Positions 16,296 to 24,828 are shown, counted from the first letter of the stretch. The stretch: DNA of 64,000 nucleotides from Nocardioides marinus (GCA_019801415.1 JAHVJD010000003.1:124001-188000); one strand, 5' to 3'. The notes: generated by a model from the sequence alone, not told the origin. Made by a program: numbers and translations.

Positions 16296-18782
16296 TCAGT
16301 TGACCTTGGCCGCCCCCTGCGCGCTGCCGACACGGCGCAAAAGGTCGGTGATACCGCCGCGCGTGCCCTCGCTGCTTTCGACCAGCGCCCGGGCGTGGGC
16401 CAGCGGCGACAGGCCCTCGGGGTCGCGGGCGGTCTCGCTGATCTGGGTGGTCACGGTGGCGACCGCCTTGAACTGGGGTTCTTCGTCCGTGTTGATCGCC
16501 TCGATGGCGTCGAGGTTTTCCGAATGCCAGAACCCGCGCGCCGCCGCATTGGCGTCGTCCTCGGCCAGCAGATACTCACCGGCGCGGCCATATTCGCCAT
16601 TGCGCCACAGGGCTTCGGCGCGCAGACGGTTGGCCTCGGTGCCCTCCAGCCCCATCAGCTCGACCAGCGCCCGGTGCGGTTTGCCCAGTTCCAGAGCCGC
16701 TTCCGCCATCATCAGGCGGCGGCGCTCGTCCTCGGGCTCAAGCGACAGCTTGTTCAGCATTGTCTGTGCCTGCTCGGCAAAGCCGAGATCCAGCAGGCGA
16801 CGCGCCACATCCGCGGCAACCGGCGCGGCCTCGCCCGCCGTGGCCTGGCCCGAGAACACCAGCGCGTATTGCAGGAAGGTCACATCATCGGCGCGCTCGG
16901 TCAGCAGCAGCATCAGCGGCTCGATCGCGGCCACCCGTGCGGCCGGGCCATCACGCTCGGTCAGGTCATCCAATTCCTCGAAGGCATCGTGAAACTGGCC
17001 CATCAGCGCCAGGGAGGACACCTGCGCAAGCCGCAGATCCGCGCCCAGCTCGGTGTCACGGTTTTCCAGTTCATACGAGGCCACGAGGTCCGGCACATCC
17101 GGCGACAGCGCCTTGCGTTCCTTCACGCTCAGCGCGACCAGCTCGATCAGGGCGGTGGGCGCACTGCCCGTCCGCTCGGCCACTTCACTGGTCAGCTCCT
17201 CGGCGACCTTTTCCGTGTCCCCTTCCAGCTCGGCAATGGCAGCTTCAGCCAGGTTGATCTCCGGCACATCCTCGACACCTGTCCGGTCGACGGCGCGCAG
17301 GATCGCTTCGGCCACGTGATGATCGCCGGTTTTGGCAAACATCTTGCTCACCCGCGGGCCAAGATGCACGCGCAGATGCACCGGCAGCTTCGAGAACGCC
17401 AGCTGAATGGCATCCGAGCTGGCGTTGCGCTTGATTTCGCCATCGGCAAGCGCGCCCCAGAGCGCGGTGTCGCCTTCGCAGCCCTGCTGCCCCGAGAACG
17501 GGTGGTTCACAGGCAGCGATTCGCCGTCGAGCAGGCTGGCCATAGCGGTCAGCAGCGCCGCGTCGGGGTGGTCGCGATCCTGCTCTGGCAGGATTTCCAG
17601 CATCGAACGCGATTCGGCACCAAAGCCGAAGTACAGATAGATCCGCGACAGGGCGTAGACACTGGCCGGGTTCACATCGTCGAATTCCCGCACCAGGGCG
17701 CTGCGCAGGGCAGACACCTGGTCCGCAAACGGGCTGTCATCGCCCCAGGTCTGGATGGCAACGGCGCGATCCGGCAGACAGTGCATCTGCTGGTTTGCCG
17801 CCCCGTCCAGCCCCGCCTTCAGACCGGTTTCACGGTCGATGGCCGAGGTCACGGCGATATGATCGAGCGGGTTCAGGGGCCGGTCGCTGCGCCCCAGCGG
17901 ATCCAGCCCGGCAATCGCGGCCTCTGGCAGGCCGTCCGCGCCGACCTTCAACAGGCCCTGCCGCGCGGCACGGCCAATCTGCTGCAGCAGGCGCTGCTCC
18001 GATTCATTGACGACGGCCGCCCGTTCGGTTTCCACCATGTCGAGCAGGAAACCGGCGTCCGGCATGCGGCTGGCGGCCACCTGCGGATCGGCCTCGGGCT
18101 CGACAGGCTTCGGCGTCTGGATCGGCTGGCTGTCGCGGCCTTGGGCCAGCATCACATCCCCCAGATCTTCAATGCGCGCCTCGGGCGGCGCGGCAACGGG
18201 GGCGGGGCTTTGCGACGTCTGTTCCGTCGCGGCCTGCGGGGTCACCCGGGTGCTGGCGGGCTGGCTGGCTGCCGTCGCCAGCTCCAGCGCCATCCGCGCA
18301 TCGGTGGCCGCGCCGCCCGAGAACCGGAACCTGTAGCCGGACCCAGGCGAGGTCAGGGGCAGCACGCCACCGCCAAGAGGCGCCGAGGATGTCGCCACGG
18401 TCGCGCCGCGCGGCACCGGCGTATCAAGGTCCCGGATGTCCACCACCAGGTAACCGTTCTGCTGCACGTAGGACGTCACCTTGCAGTCACAGCCCAGTTG
18501 CAGACGCAGCGGCTGGCCGGGGCCGATCTGCCCCAGGGATTGCAGCCGGGTCCGCGGGATCATGCGGAAGACGCGGGAGGTATCGAACACGGCCTCCGGC
18601 GCATCGATGTTCACCGTCGCCGTCTTGCCACTCTGGGTCAGGGACCAATCCGCGTTTCCGGGCAGTCGCATCACCAGCCGGGTAAAGCCGTCATGCTCGC
18701 CCGAGCGGGTCACGATGGTCTGTGCCTGGGCACCGACCGCCGTCAGAAGGGTAGCTGTAAGGGCAATTGCACGCCAGATCAT
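16296..18782 (-). CDS. 828-residue periplasmic protein coupled to motA (possible MotC-like motor factor)
   Basis: Not a protein I can name. A Sec signal peptide covers residues 1-20 (cleavage after GAQA). Residues 25-125 look beta-rich and AMIN-like (GEHDGFTRLVMRL at 28-40, YLVVDIRDLD at 111-120) with Cys98 and Cys100; residues 125-245 are a Pro/Gln/Thr/Ala-rich linker; residues 245-828 are helical and repeat-like, as in TPR or HEAT-type solenoids, with Cys335 and Cys435. Four cysteines in an exported protein suggest disulfides. Its ATG overlaps the motA stop (ATGA), so it is made with the stator. With a MotE-like gene just upstream of motA, it could be the counterpart of rhizobial MotC, the periplasmic partner of MotB; that is inference from context. 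Confidence 0.85.
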   Translation of the reverse strand: MIWRAIALTATLLTAVGAQAQTIVTRSGEHDGFTRLVMRLPGNADWSLTQSGKTATVNIDAPEAVFDTSRVFRMIPRTRLQSLGQIGPGQPLRLQLGCDCKVTSYVQQNGYLVVDIRDLDTPVPRGATVATSSAPLGGGVLPLTSPGSGYRFRFSGGAATDARMALELATAASQPASTRVTPQAATEQTSQSPAPVAAPPEARIEDLGDVMLAQGRDSQPIQTPKPVEPEADPQVAASRMPDAGFLLDMVETERAAVVNESEQRLLQQIGRAARQGLLKVGADGLPEAAIAGLDPLGRSDRPLNPLDHIAVTSAIDRETGLKAGLDGAANQQMHCLPDRAVAIQTWGDDSPFADQVSALRSALVREFDDVNPASVYALSRIYLYFGFGAESRSMLEILPEQDRDHPDAALLTAMASLLDGESLPVNHPFSGQQGCEGDTALWGALADGEIKRNASSDAIQLAFSKLPVHLRVHLGPRVSKMFAKTGDHHVAEAILRAVDRTGVEDVPEINLAEAAIAELEGDTEKVAEELTSEVAERTGSAPTALIELVALSVKERKALSPDVPDLVASYELENRDTELGADLRLAQVSSLALMGQFHDAFEELDDLTERDGPAARVAAIEPLMLLLTERADDVTFLQYALVFSGQATAGEAAPVAADVARRLLDLGFAEQAQTMLNKLSLEPEDERRRLMMAEAALELGKPHRALVELMGLEGTEANRLRAEALWRNGEYGRAGEYLLAEDDANAAARGFWHSENLDAIEAINTDEEPQFKAVATVTTQISETARDPEGLSPLAHARALVESSEGTRGGITDLLRRVGSAQGAAKVN

Positions 18783-19648
18783 GCTGCGTCCTGTTTCACC
18801 GATTTAAGCGCCTCTTCCAGTTCCGAGAAACCGGGGCGGAAATGGGAGGGCGTGTTCTGGCGGCCCACTTCGATGCAGATCGCCGCCGCGTGGTTGTGCA
18901 GGTTGGCCACCAGCACCTCGCGGATGAGCTGGTAGAAATGCGCGTCTTCCTCGACCACGTTCTTCACCTTGCCGGCAAAGGGCGCCGCCAGGCAGTAGGC
19001 CAGGAAGATGCCCAGGAAGGTCCCCACCAGCGCGCCGCCAATCATCTTGCCCAGCACCTCTGGCGGCTGGTCGATCGAGCCCATGGTCTTGATCACGCCC
19101 AGAACCGCCGCAACGATGCCCAGCGCGGGCAGGCCGTCGGCCAGGGTCTGCAGGGCATGGCTGCCGTGCATGGCGTGGTGGTGGTTCGCCTCGATCCGCT
19201 TTTCCAGCACCTCTTCCACCTGGTGCGGGTCGTCGTAGTTCATCGACGCCGAGCGCATGGTGTCGCAGATCAGGTTGATGGCTTCCTTGTCGCCCATGAT
19301 CTTGGGGTACTTGTTGAACACGGCGGAGTTTTCCGGATCCTCGATGTGCTGCTCGACCTCAACCGGGTTGGCGCGCGCGATCCGGATCAGGGCAAACAGC
19401 AGGCACAGCAGGTCGCGGTAGTCGTCCGGCTTCCACTTGGGGCCCTTGAAGACCTTGCCGACATCCTTGAGCGTATGCTTGATCCCGCCCATGTCGTTGC
19501 TGATCAGGAAAGTGCCGACGGCGGCCCCACCAATCATCATCATTTCGAACGGCAGCGCCTTGATGATGATCGCCAATTTGCCGCCAGCCAAAAGGTAGCC
19601 GCCAAATACCATGGCAAAGATCACCACGATGCCTACAATACCGATCAT
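18779..19648 (-). CDS. motA: Flagellar motor stator protein MotA
   Basis: Stator ion-channel subunit in the inner membrane, 289 residues. Four hydrophobic segments are seen: two at the N-terminus (residues 3-25 and 33-52) and two around 195-250 (LPALGIVAAVLGVIKTM and IGGALVGTFLGIFLAYCLA), with a charged cytoplasmic loop between. It belongs to the long MotA type of alphaproteobacteria. GGAG lies 7 nt before the ATG. motB is not adjacent but 11 kb away; the downstream partner gene overlaps by 4 nt. A CtrA-like element lies 49 bp before the start. Confidence 0.95.
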   Translation of the reverse strand: MIGIVGIVVIFAMVFGGYLLAGGKLAIIIKALPFEMMMIGGAAVGTFLISNDMGGIKHTLKDVGKVFKGPKWKPDDYRDLLCLLFALIRIARANPVEVEQHIEDPENSAVFNKYPKIMGDKEAINLICDTMRSASMNYDDPHQVEEVLEKRIEANHHHAMHGSHALQTLADGLPALGIVAAVLGVIKTMGSIDQPPEVLGKMIGGALVGTFLGIFLAYCLAAPFAGKVKNVVEEDAHFYQLIREVLVANLHNHAAAICIEVGRQNTPSHFRPGFSELEEALKSVKQDAA

Positions 19649-19679
19649 AGGTCCACTCCAAATTCCATTGGTTTTTACC

Positions 19680-19711
19680 AGTTTAGGCGAGTCGTCCTAA
19701 GGAAAGACTAA
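19680..19711 (-). promoter_or_regulatory. CtrA-like box and -10 before motA
   Basis: Read toward motA: TTAG-N7-TTAG (19697-19711, 6 of 8), 11 nt, then TAAACT (19680-19685). This lies in the 83-nt gap between the MotE-like gene and motA, so motA may have its own promoter inside the fliL operon. Confidence 0.45.
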
Positions 19712-19731
19712 ACAGGCGCCTGCGCCTGGGC

Positions 19732-20352
19732 TCATTCCTTGGGCACGGCACCGTTGCGCCCGGCCAGCACCACGCTGATGGTATAGGCGGCCTCGGGGCT
19801 CAGCCCGGCCATGATACCCGCAGCCGATTCCGGCTGCATGCGTGCCAGGAAACCCGCGGCAAATCCGGGGTCCATTTCCTCGAACAGGGCGGCGGCTTCC
19901 TTGGGTTTCATCTGCTCGTAGACCGTGGTCAGGCGGGTCACATCCGCCTCGGTCGCGCCATCGGCCATCGACAGGGTCGCCCGCAGCCGCGATTCGGCCT
20001 CTTCCAGAGCCGCCAGCTTCTTTTCGATCGCCTGATCTGCGATCTCCAGCGCCTTGGCGCGGTCCTGGATCTCGGCCTCGCGTGCGGCCAGCGCCGCTTC
20101 CCGCTCCTTGAAGGCTGCCAGCATGGTCTGCAGCTCCGCCGAGGACGGCAGCGATTCGCGGTTTGGTTCACCGTTATGCGCCGCGGCGGCCTTGTCGGAG
20201 TCCTGCAGGCTGGCCACTTCGCGGGCGATGGCCGGTCCCGCCTCGAGGGCGAGCCGCACAACGGCCGAGCCCATAAGCAGGAGCGCCAGCATCATCAGCG
20301 TGCCACTGCGCCGGAACCGGCGCGGCTTTCTGGTCTTGGTCTTGCCGGCCAT
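19732..20352 (-). CDS. MotE-like periplasmic motility chaperone (MgtE-N-like fold)
   Basis: A 206-residue protein with a basic N-terminus, one membrane helix or uncleaved signal (residues 18-36), a long coiled coil (about 65-125: AAFKEREAALAAREAEIQDRAKALEIADQ) and a C-terminal domain with YEQMKPKEAAALFEEMDPGFAAGFLARMQPESAAGIMAGL, the pattern shared by MgtE N-domains and rhizobial MotE. In Sinorhizobium MotE folds and stabilises the periplasmic motility protein MotC. ATG 20352 overlaps the preceding stop (TGATG). Its place just before motA and a large periplasmic protein fits the same role; I keep the symbol empty since only the pattern is seen. Confidence 0.75.
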   Translation of the reverse strand: MAGKTKTRKPRRFRRSGTLMMLALLLMGSAVVRLALEAGPAIAREVASLQDSDKAAAAHNGEPNRESLPSSAELQTMLAAFKEREAALAAREAEIQDRAKALEIADQAIEKKLAALEEAESRLRATLSMADGATEADVTRLTTVYEQMKPKEAAALFEEMDPGFAAGFLARMQPESAAGIMAGLSPEAAYTISVVLAGRNGAVPKE

Positions 20353-20819
20353 CACGCCACCCGATTCTGGCTGCGATTGTGACGTACGAACATCAGGCCG
20401 GACGGTTTACCGTCTTCCGGTTGCGGCTGATCGGCGTCTTGCGACTGCGATTCGGCCTCATAGGCAGCGGCCATCGCGGCATCTTCCGCCGCAGGCGCCT
20501 GGGGCTGGGGCTGGGGCTGGGCTTGGGGCGCGGCCTCGGGAATGTCATGCATCGAGGCCATCATCAGCTCCAGCCGCTGCGCCACCGTTTCGGCGCGTCC
20601 GGTCAGCTGCTGCAGCGCCTTGCTGGAGCCGTCGGAGATCTGCTGCGCCGATTGCAGCGATTTGTTCAGGTCATCAACCTGGGCGGACAGCACGGCAACC
20701 GCGCCGCCAACGCCCTTTTCCAGGTCATTGAACCGCTTCAGCCGGCGCGACAGCACCAAGCAATAGAATCCGGCGCCCAACGCCCCGGCCGCAAGCAGGA
20801 TATCAGCTATAAGGTCCAT
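20352..20819 (-). CDS. Membrane-anchored coiled-coil protein of the motor operon, function unknown
   Basis: A 155-residue protein: an N-terminal membrane helix (residues 3-24), a basic stretch, a coiled-coil region with LEKGVGGAVAVLSAQVDDLNKSLQSAQQI (about 33-75), then a Pro/Gln/Ala-rich tail with a PQPQPQ run and a basic end. Strong AGGAGG ribosome site. It stands between fliL (9 nt upstream) and the MotE-like gene (stop-start overlap), so it is very probably a motility protein; it may correspond to the DUF6468 group found in alphaproteobacterial flagellar loci, which I cannot verify here. Confidence 0.8.
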   Translation of the reverse strand: MDLIADILLAAGALGAGFYCLVLSRRLKRFNDLEKGVGGAVAVLSAQVDDLNKSLQSAQQISDGSSKALQQLTGRAETVAQRLELMMASMHDIPEAAPQAQPQPQPQAPAAEDAAMAAAYEAESQSQDADQPQPEDGKPSGLMFVRHNRSQNRVA

Positions 20820-20828
20820 CCTGTCCTC

Positions 20829-21353
20829 CTAGTTAAGTACGAAATCCATAATCAGCAGATCACGCACCCGGCCCTGGCCGGTGGCAATGTTGATCCGCCG
20901 CAGCATCTGCGCTCTCAGTTTAGGCAGAGCCATCGGATCGGTCAGATCGTCAAGCTCCAGTGCTCTCAGGTAGCTGTTAAGGACATCGACAACCCGCGGC
21001 AGGATTTTCTCGACCTCGGCCTGGTGGACCAGGTCGACCTCAAGTTGCGCGCGGAACCGCAAATGCTTCAAACCGCTGGCTTTGCGCAGGGTAATCACAA
21101 TCGGGTCCATTTCGATAAAGGCGATATTGGCGATATCCTCCGCCGACTCACCCATGTCCACGCCTTCTGGCGCCTCTTCGGTCACAGCCGCCGGTTCTGG
21201 CGCTGCTTGCTGACCAAAGGGAAGAAGGCCTGACTGAACGGCGAAGAAACCTCCGCCTGCACCCACCAAAGCCAGAACCACCCCGATGATCAGGGGCAGT
21301 TTGCCTTTCTTGGCCGGTACTTCTGCTTCTGTGTCTACTGCAGCGTCTGTCAT
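20829..21353 (-). CDS. fliL: Flagellar basal body-associated protein FliL
   Basis: A 174-residue single-pass inner-membrane protein: short cytoplasmic N-terminus, TM helix at about 21-43, an acidic Ala/Pro/Glu linker, and the FliL periplasmic domain with FIEMDPIVITLRKASGLKHLRFRAQLEVD and the conserved C-terminus LRRINIATGQGRVRDLLIMDFVLN (compare the FliL ending with a V..V.F..F pattern). Start at ATG 21353 behind AGGGA. First gene of fliL-orf155-motE-(motA-orf828), divergent from fliF. This is the canonical fliL of the locus. Confidence 0.9.
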   Translation of the reverse strand: MTDAAVDTEAEVPAKKGKLPLIIGVVLALVGAGGGFFAVQSGLLPFGQQAAPEPAAVTEEAPEGVDMGESAEDIANIAFIEMDPIVITLRKASGLKHLRFRAQLEVDLVHQAEVEKILPRVVDVLNSYLRALELDDLTDPMALPKLRAQMLRRINIATGQGRVRDLLIMDFVLN

Positions 21354-21381
21354 GGCTATCCCTAAAACGTCGTGCAACATC

Positions 21382-21414
21382 TTCATAACCTGCGAGGGAC
21401 TAACCGAATGTTAA
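21382..21414. promoter_or_regulatory. CtrA-like box and -10 between fliL and fliF
   Basis: CTAA-N7-TTAA at 21400-21414 (7 of 8). Toward fliL: TTAA-N7-TTAG, exactly 12 nt, then TATGAA (21382-21387), 47 bp from the fliL ATG to the near edge of the box. Toward fliF the box is 58 bp before the GTG start. This is the best -10/box combination on a divergent region in the window. Confidence 0.55.
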
Positions 21415-21472
21415 GGCCGATCCGTCAAAAGGGTTGCAGACCGGACAGAACGCCGGTGCGACGGAGGTTAAT

Positions 21473-23149
21473 GTGCAGCAGATCAAGAATGTCTGGGCAG
21501 AAATGGACATGCGGAAGCGCCTGATTGCCGTGGGGGCCACGGTCATCATGTTTCTCAGCGTCATCGCCATGTCCCATGTGGCAAGCAAGCCAACAATGAC
21601 ACTGCTTTATGCCGGGCTCGAAAGCGGCACGGCAGGAGATGTGGTGCGGGCGCTGGAACAGCGCGGTACCCAATATGAAGTGCGCGGCGGCTCGATTTAC
21701 GTGCCCTCGGTGCAACGCGACGAACTTCGCATGACCCTCGCCAGCGAAGGCCTGCCTGCAAATGGCGGCAAAGGGTACGAACTCCTTGATTCTCTTAGCG
21801 GTTTCGGAACGACCTCGCAGATGTTCGATGCCGCATACTGGCGCGCCAAGGAAGGCGAGCTGGCCCGTACCATCGTGGCAAGCCCGCATGTCAGCCAGGC
21901 GCGCGTGCATCTCGCCAACACCGGCTCGAATCCCTTCCAGCGCACGGTAGAGCCGACCGCCTCGGTCTCGATCGTGCCGATGGGATCGCCGATCACCCCG
22001 GCGCAGGCGAACGCGATTCGCTTCCTGGTCGCCTCGGCCGTCACCGGTCTGGCGGTGGAAAATGTTGCGGTGATCGACGCCAATGGCGCCCTGATCGGTT
22101 CCACCGATGCGGCTGCGGCCGCCGGGGCAGGCAGCGATGACCGCTCGCAGATGATTCGTGAACGCGTGCTGCGCCTTGTCGAAGCCCGGGTTGGTCAGGG
22201 CAACGCCGTGGTCGAAGTCAGTGTCGAGACCGTCACCGACACCGAATCGATCCGCGAAAAGCGCGTTGATCCCAAAAGCCGCGTCGCGGTCAGCACCGAC
22301 GTTGAGGAGCGCGCTGATTCCTCGACCAACCAGGCCGGCGAAGTCACTGTTGCCTCCAATATTCCCGATGGGGATGCCGCCTCCGGCCAAGGCTCCAAGG
22401 CCAGCACCAGCGCGACCCGCGAACGGATCAACTACGAGATTTCGGAGACCGAGAAGGAAATCGTGCGCGGCCCCGGCGCCATCAAGCGTCTTACGGTTGC
22501 GGTCCTGGTCAATGGTGAGACCATCACCAATGACGCCGGCGAAACCGTCTTCCAGCCGCGTCCCGAAGACGAGCTGAACGCCATGCGCGAGCTGATTTCG
22601 GCGGCGGTCGGCTTTGATGCCGAGCGCGGCGACGTCATCACGCTCAAGTCGATGGACCTGCCCGCGGTCGAGCCGCAGGGCACGGTGGCGACCAGCTCCT
22701 TCATGGACAACCTCTATTTCGACGCCATGTCGCTGATCCAGATCGCCGCCCTCGCCATCGTCAGCCTGATCCTTGGCCTGTTTGTGGTCCGTCCGATCCT
22801 GTCGAACCAACCCGCAGCGGCTGGCGCCGCGCTGGACGGCCCGACCCCGGGCGCGCTGCCTGCCCTGCCGGGCCTCGGCGGTGACGGCTTCATGACGCCG
22901 CCCGACCTGGGTGCCGGGCTGGCGCTGGACGGCGAGATCCAGAACAACGAAACCGGCCAGTTCGAACCGATGGGTGACCTGCCCGCCATGGGCACCGCCG
23001 GTGACATGATGGGCGCTGCGGGCCTGCCTGCCCTGGGCGGCAACTCCGCCGATCCGGTTGACCGGCTGCGCAGCATGATCGGTGAGCGCCAGGAAGAAAC
23101 CGTCCAGATCCTGCGCGGCTGGCTGGAAGAAAACGAGGAGCGTGCCTGA
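21473..23149 (+). CDS. fliF: Flagellar MS-ring protein FliF
   Basis: FliF builds the MS ring, the first membrane structure of the flagellum. The 558-residue product has N- and C-terminal membrane helices (residues about 13-33 and 420-445) and the periplasmic ring-building domains between, with conserved RVHLANTGSNPFQR and VDPKSRVAVS-type segments; the C-terminal tail (LRSMIGERQEETVQILRGWLEE) is the FliG-binding region. I start at GTG 21473, 5 nt behind GGAGG; a TTG 39 nt earlier is possible. fliF-fliH-fliN-fliP form one coupled operon; fliG is not between them. Confidence 0.95.
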   Translation: MQQIKNVWAEMDMRKRLIAVGATVIMFLSVIAMSHVASKPTMTLLYAGLESGTAGDVVRALEQRGTQYEVRGGSIYVPSVQRDELRMTLASEGLPANGGKGYELLDSLSGFGTTSQMFDAAYWRAKEGELARTIVASPHVSQARVHLANTGSNPFQRTVEPTASVSIVPMGSPITPAQANAIRFLVASAVTGLAVENVAVIDANGALIGSTDAAAAAGAGSDDRSQMIRERVLRLVEARVGQGNAVVEVSVETVTDTESIREKRVDPKSRVAVSTDVEERADSSTNQAGEVTVASNIPDGDAASGQGSKASTSATRERINYEISETEKEIVRGPGAIKRLTVAVLVNGETITNDAGETVFQPRPEDELNAMRELISAAVGFDAERGDVITLKSMDLPAVEPQGTVATSSFMDNLYFDAMSLIQIAALAIVSLILGLFVVRPILSNQPAAAGAALDGPTPGALPALPGLGGDGFMTPPDLGAGLALDGEIQNNETGQFEPMGDLPAMGTAGDMMGAAGLPALGGNSADPVDRLRSMIGERQEETVQILRGWLEENEERA

Positions 23150-23748
23150 TGACCATTGCGCATCTTTTGGAAAACTTCGGGATCGACACCACCGCGGAGC
23201 CTGCTCTGCCCACGATCTCCGAGGAATTGGCCGAAGAACAGCGGCTGGCATCCTTTGAAAGCGGCTACACGGCCGGCTGGGAGGATGCGGTCGCTGCCAA
23301 GGACAAGGAAAGCAGCCGCATTTCCGCCGAGCTGGCCAGCTCGCTGGAGGATCTCAACTTCACCTACCACGAAGCGCAGAATCAGCTGCTCGAATCGCTC
23401 GACCCGATGTTCAAGGTCCTGACCAGCGCGATCCTGCCCGATGCGATGGCCGCGTCCTTCGGGCACCATATCGTCGACCAGCTGAGCGAAATGGCCAAGG
23501 GGCGGACCGATCAGCCGATGCAGATCATGGTCTCTCCCGGCGAGGGCGCCCCGGTGCGCAAGCTGTTGCCGGAAAATTTCGCGGTGCCGGTCACCGTCAA
23601 GGAAGACAGTACCCTGTCCGCCGGGCAGGCCTACCTGCGGGTTGGCGCGTCGGAATGCGAAATCAACTGCGATGCGCTGCTCGAAACGATCCACGAATCG
23701 ATAGAAGCCTTCACCTATCACGCAAAAGAGGACAGCCATTATGGATGA
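23149..23748 (+). CDS. fliH: FliH-like export ATPase regulator
   Basis: FliH dimers bind and restrain the FliI ATPase and dock it at the C ring. The 199-residue protein has a short N-terminal conserved start, the central helical region with FESGYTAGWEDAVAAKDKESSRISAELASSL (residues 37-67; the FxxGYxxG motif is common in FliH), and a C-terminal alpha/beta domain. It follows fliF with a TGATG overlap and overlaps fliN by 8 nt, the normal place of fliH. Similarity is weak in this family, so context carries weight. Confidence 0.78.
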   Translation: MTIAHLLENFGIDTTAEPALPTISEELAEEQRLASFESGYTAGWEDAVAAKDKESSRISAELASSLEDLNFTYHEAQNQLLESLDPMFKVLTSAILPDAMAASFGHHIVDQLSEMAKGRTDQPMQIMVSPGEGAPVRKLLPENFAVPVTVKEDSTLSAGQAYLRVGASECEINCDALLETIHESIEAFTYHAKEDSHYG

Positions 23749-24037
23749 CGCTGCCGATCTCAACATGAAATCTGCCGACGCCGGCAATCCCTTTGTCTCT
23801 GTCCCGGTCGAGGTCGTCGTCTCGGTCGGCAAGGCCCGACCGCTGATCCGTGACCTGGTCAACCTGGGCGAAAACGCGGTGCTGACGCTGGACAAGCGGG
23901 TCGAAGACCCGGTTGACCTCTACGTTGGCGACCGGCTGGTCGCGCGCGGCCAGCTGGAGGAGCTGGAGGGCGATCAGGCAGGCCAGCTTGCCGTGCGCCT
24001 GACCGAGATCGCGGATCTGCAAAGCGGGCTGGGATGA
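23741..24037 (+). CDS. fliN: Flagellar motor switch protein FliN
   Basis: FliN forms the lower C ring and takes part in switching and export docking. The 98-residue product is essentially one SpoA domain: VPVEVVVSVGKARPLIRDLVNLGENAVLTLDKRVEDPVDLYVGDRLVARGQL (residues 21-72), then a poorly conserved short tail. Overlaps fliH by 8 nt and fliP by ATGA. FliM, its partner, is not encoded in the window. Confidence 0.92.
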   Translation: MDDAADLNMKSADAGNPFVSVPVEVVVSVGKARPLIRDLVNLGENAVLTLDKRVEDPVDLYVGDRLVARGQLEELEGDQAGQLAVRLTEIADLQSGLG

Positions 24038-24777
24038 CACATACGACATTTGTGCGGGCGGCACTGGCGGCAGCGATCCTGCTGGCCATGCCGCAGACCG
24101 CCCTGGCTCAAGAATTGAGCCTTTCGCTGGCAGACGGCGAGTCGATCTCGGCCCGTTCGATCCAGCTGATACTTCTGATTACCGTGCTCAGCCTGGCCCC
24201 CGGCCTGCTGATCATGATTACCTGCTTCCCGTTCCTCGTGACGGTGCTTTCGATCCTGCGTCAGGGTTTGGGGCTGCAACAAGCCCCCCCGAACATGCTG
24301 ATGATCAGCCTCGCCCTGTTCCTGACCTATTTCGTGATGGAGCCGGTCTTTACCGAGGCTTGGGAGACCGGGATCAGCCCGATGCTGGAAGAGCGCCTGG
24401 AGCCCGGCGAGGCCATAAGCCGAAGCCTCGAACCGTTCCGCGGTTTCATGGCGAACCGGCTCGACCCGGACACCTTCTACGCCATTGCGGATCTGCGCCC
24501 GGCAACCCAGGGCATTGACCCGACGGCCGACGCGCCGCTGTCGGCGCTGATCCCCAGCTTCATGCTGTCGGAAATCGCCCGGGCCTTCCAGATCGGCTTC
24601 CTGGTGTTCCTGCCCTTCCTCGTGATCGATCTCGTGGTGGCGGCGATCCTGATGTCGATGGGCATGATGATGGTGCCTCCGGCCATCGTGTCGCTGCCGT
24701 TCAAACTGGCATTCTTCGTGGTTGCCGACGGCTGGAGCCTGATCGCCAGCGCCTTGGTCCGCAGCTACTACCCCTGA
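24034..24777 (+). CDS. fliP: Flagellar export gate protein FliP
   Basis: The main gate component (five copies per FliPQR complex), 247 residues. A cleavable signal peptide (residues 1-25, after QTALA) is followed by four membrane helices; family motifs TCFPFLVTVLSILRQGLGLQQAPPNMLM and QIGFLVFLPFLVIDLVVAAILMSMGMMMVPP are unmistakable. Last gene of fliF-fliH-fliN-fliP; a strong terminator follows. fliO is not seen, as often in alphaproteobacteria. Confidence 0.97.
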   Translation: MTHTTFVRAALAAAILLAMPQTALAQELSLSLADGESISARSIQLILLITVLSLAPGLLIMITCFPFLVTVLSILRQGLGLQQAPPNMLMISLALFLTYFVMEPVFTEAWETGISPMLEERLEPGEAISRSLEPFRGFMANRLDPDTFYAIADLRPATQGIDPTADAPLSALIPSFMLSEIARAFQIGFLVFLPFLVIDLVVAAILMSMGMMMVPPAIVSLPFKLAFFVVADGWSLIASALVRSYYP

Positions 24778-24800
24778 TCCGCCACTCTGGCGACCTTCTG

Positions 24801-24828
24801 AAACCGGGTACCCTGTACCCGGTTTTTT
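24801..24828 (+). terminator. Rho-independent terminator of the fliF-fliP operon
   Basis: A perfect 10-bp stem AAACCGGGTA with 5-nt loop, then a run of seven T, 23 nt after the fliP stop. Confidence 0.93.

Noticed and set aside
16095-18935. 946-codon open frame opposite the 828-residue gene
   Set aside because: Low-complexity His/Gln/Arg/Gly composition typical of antisense reading; the minus-strand protein has a signal peptide and stop-start coupling to motA.
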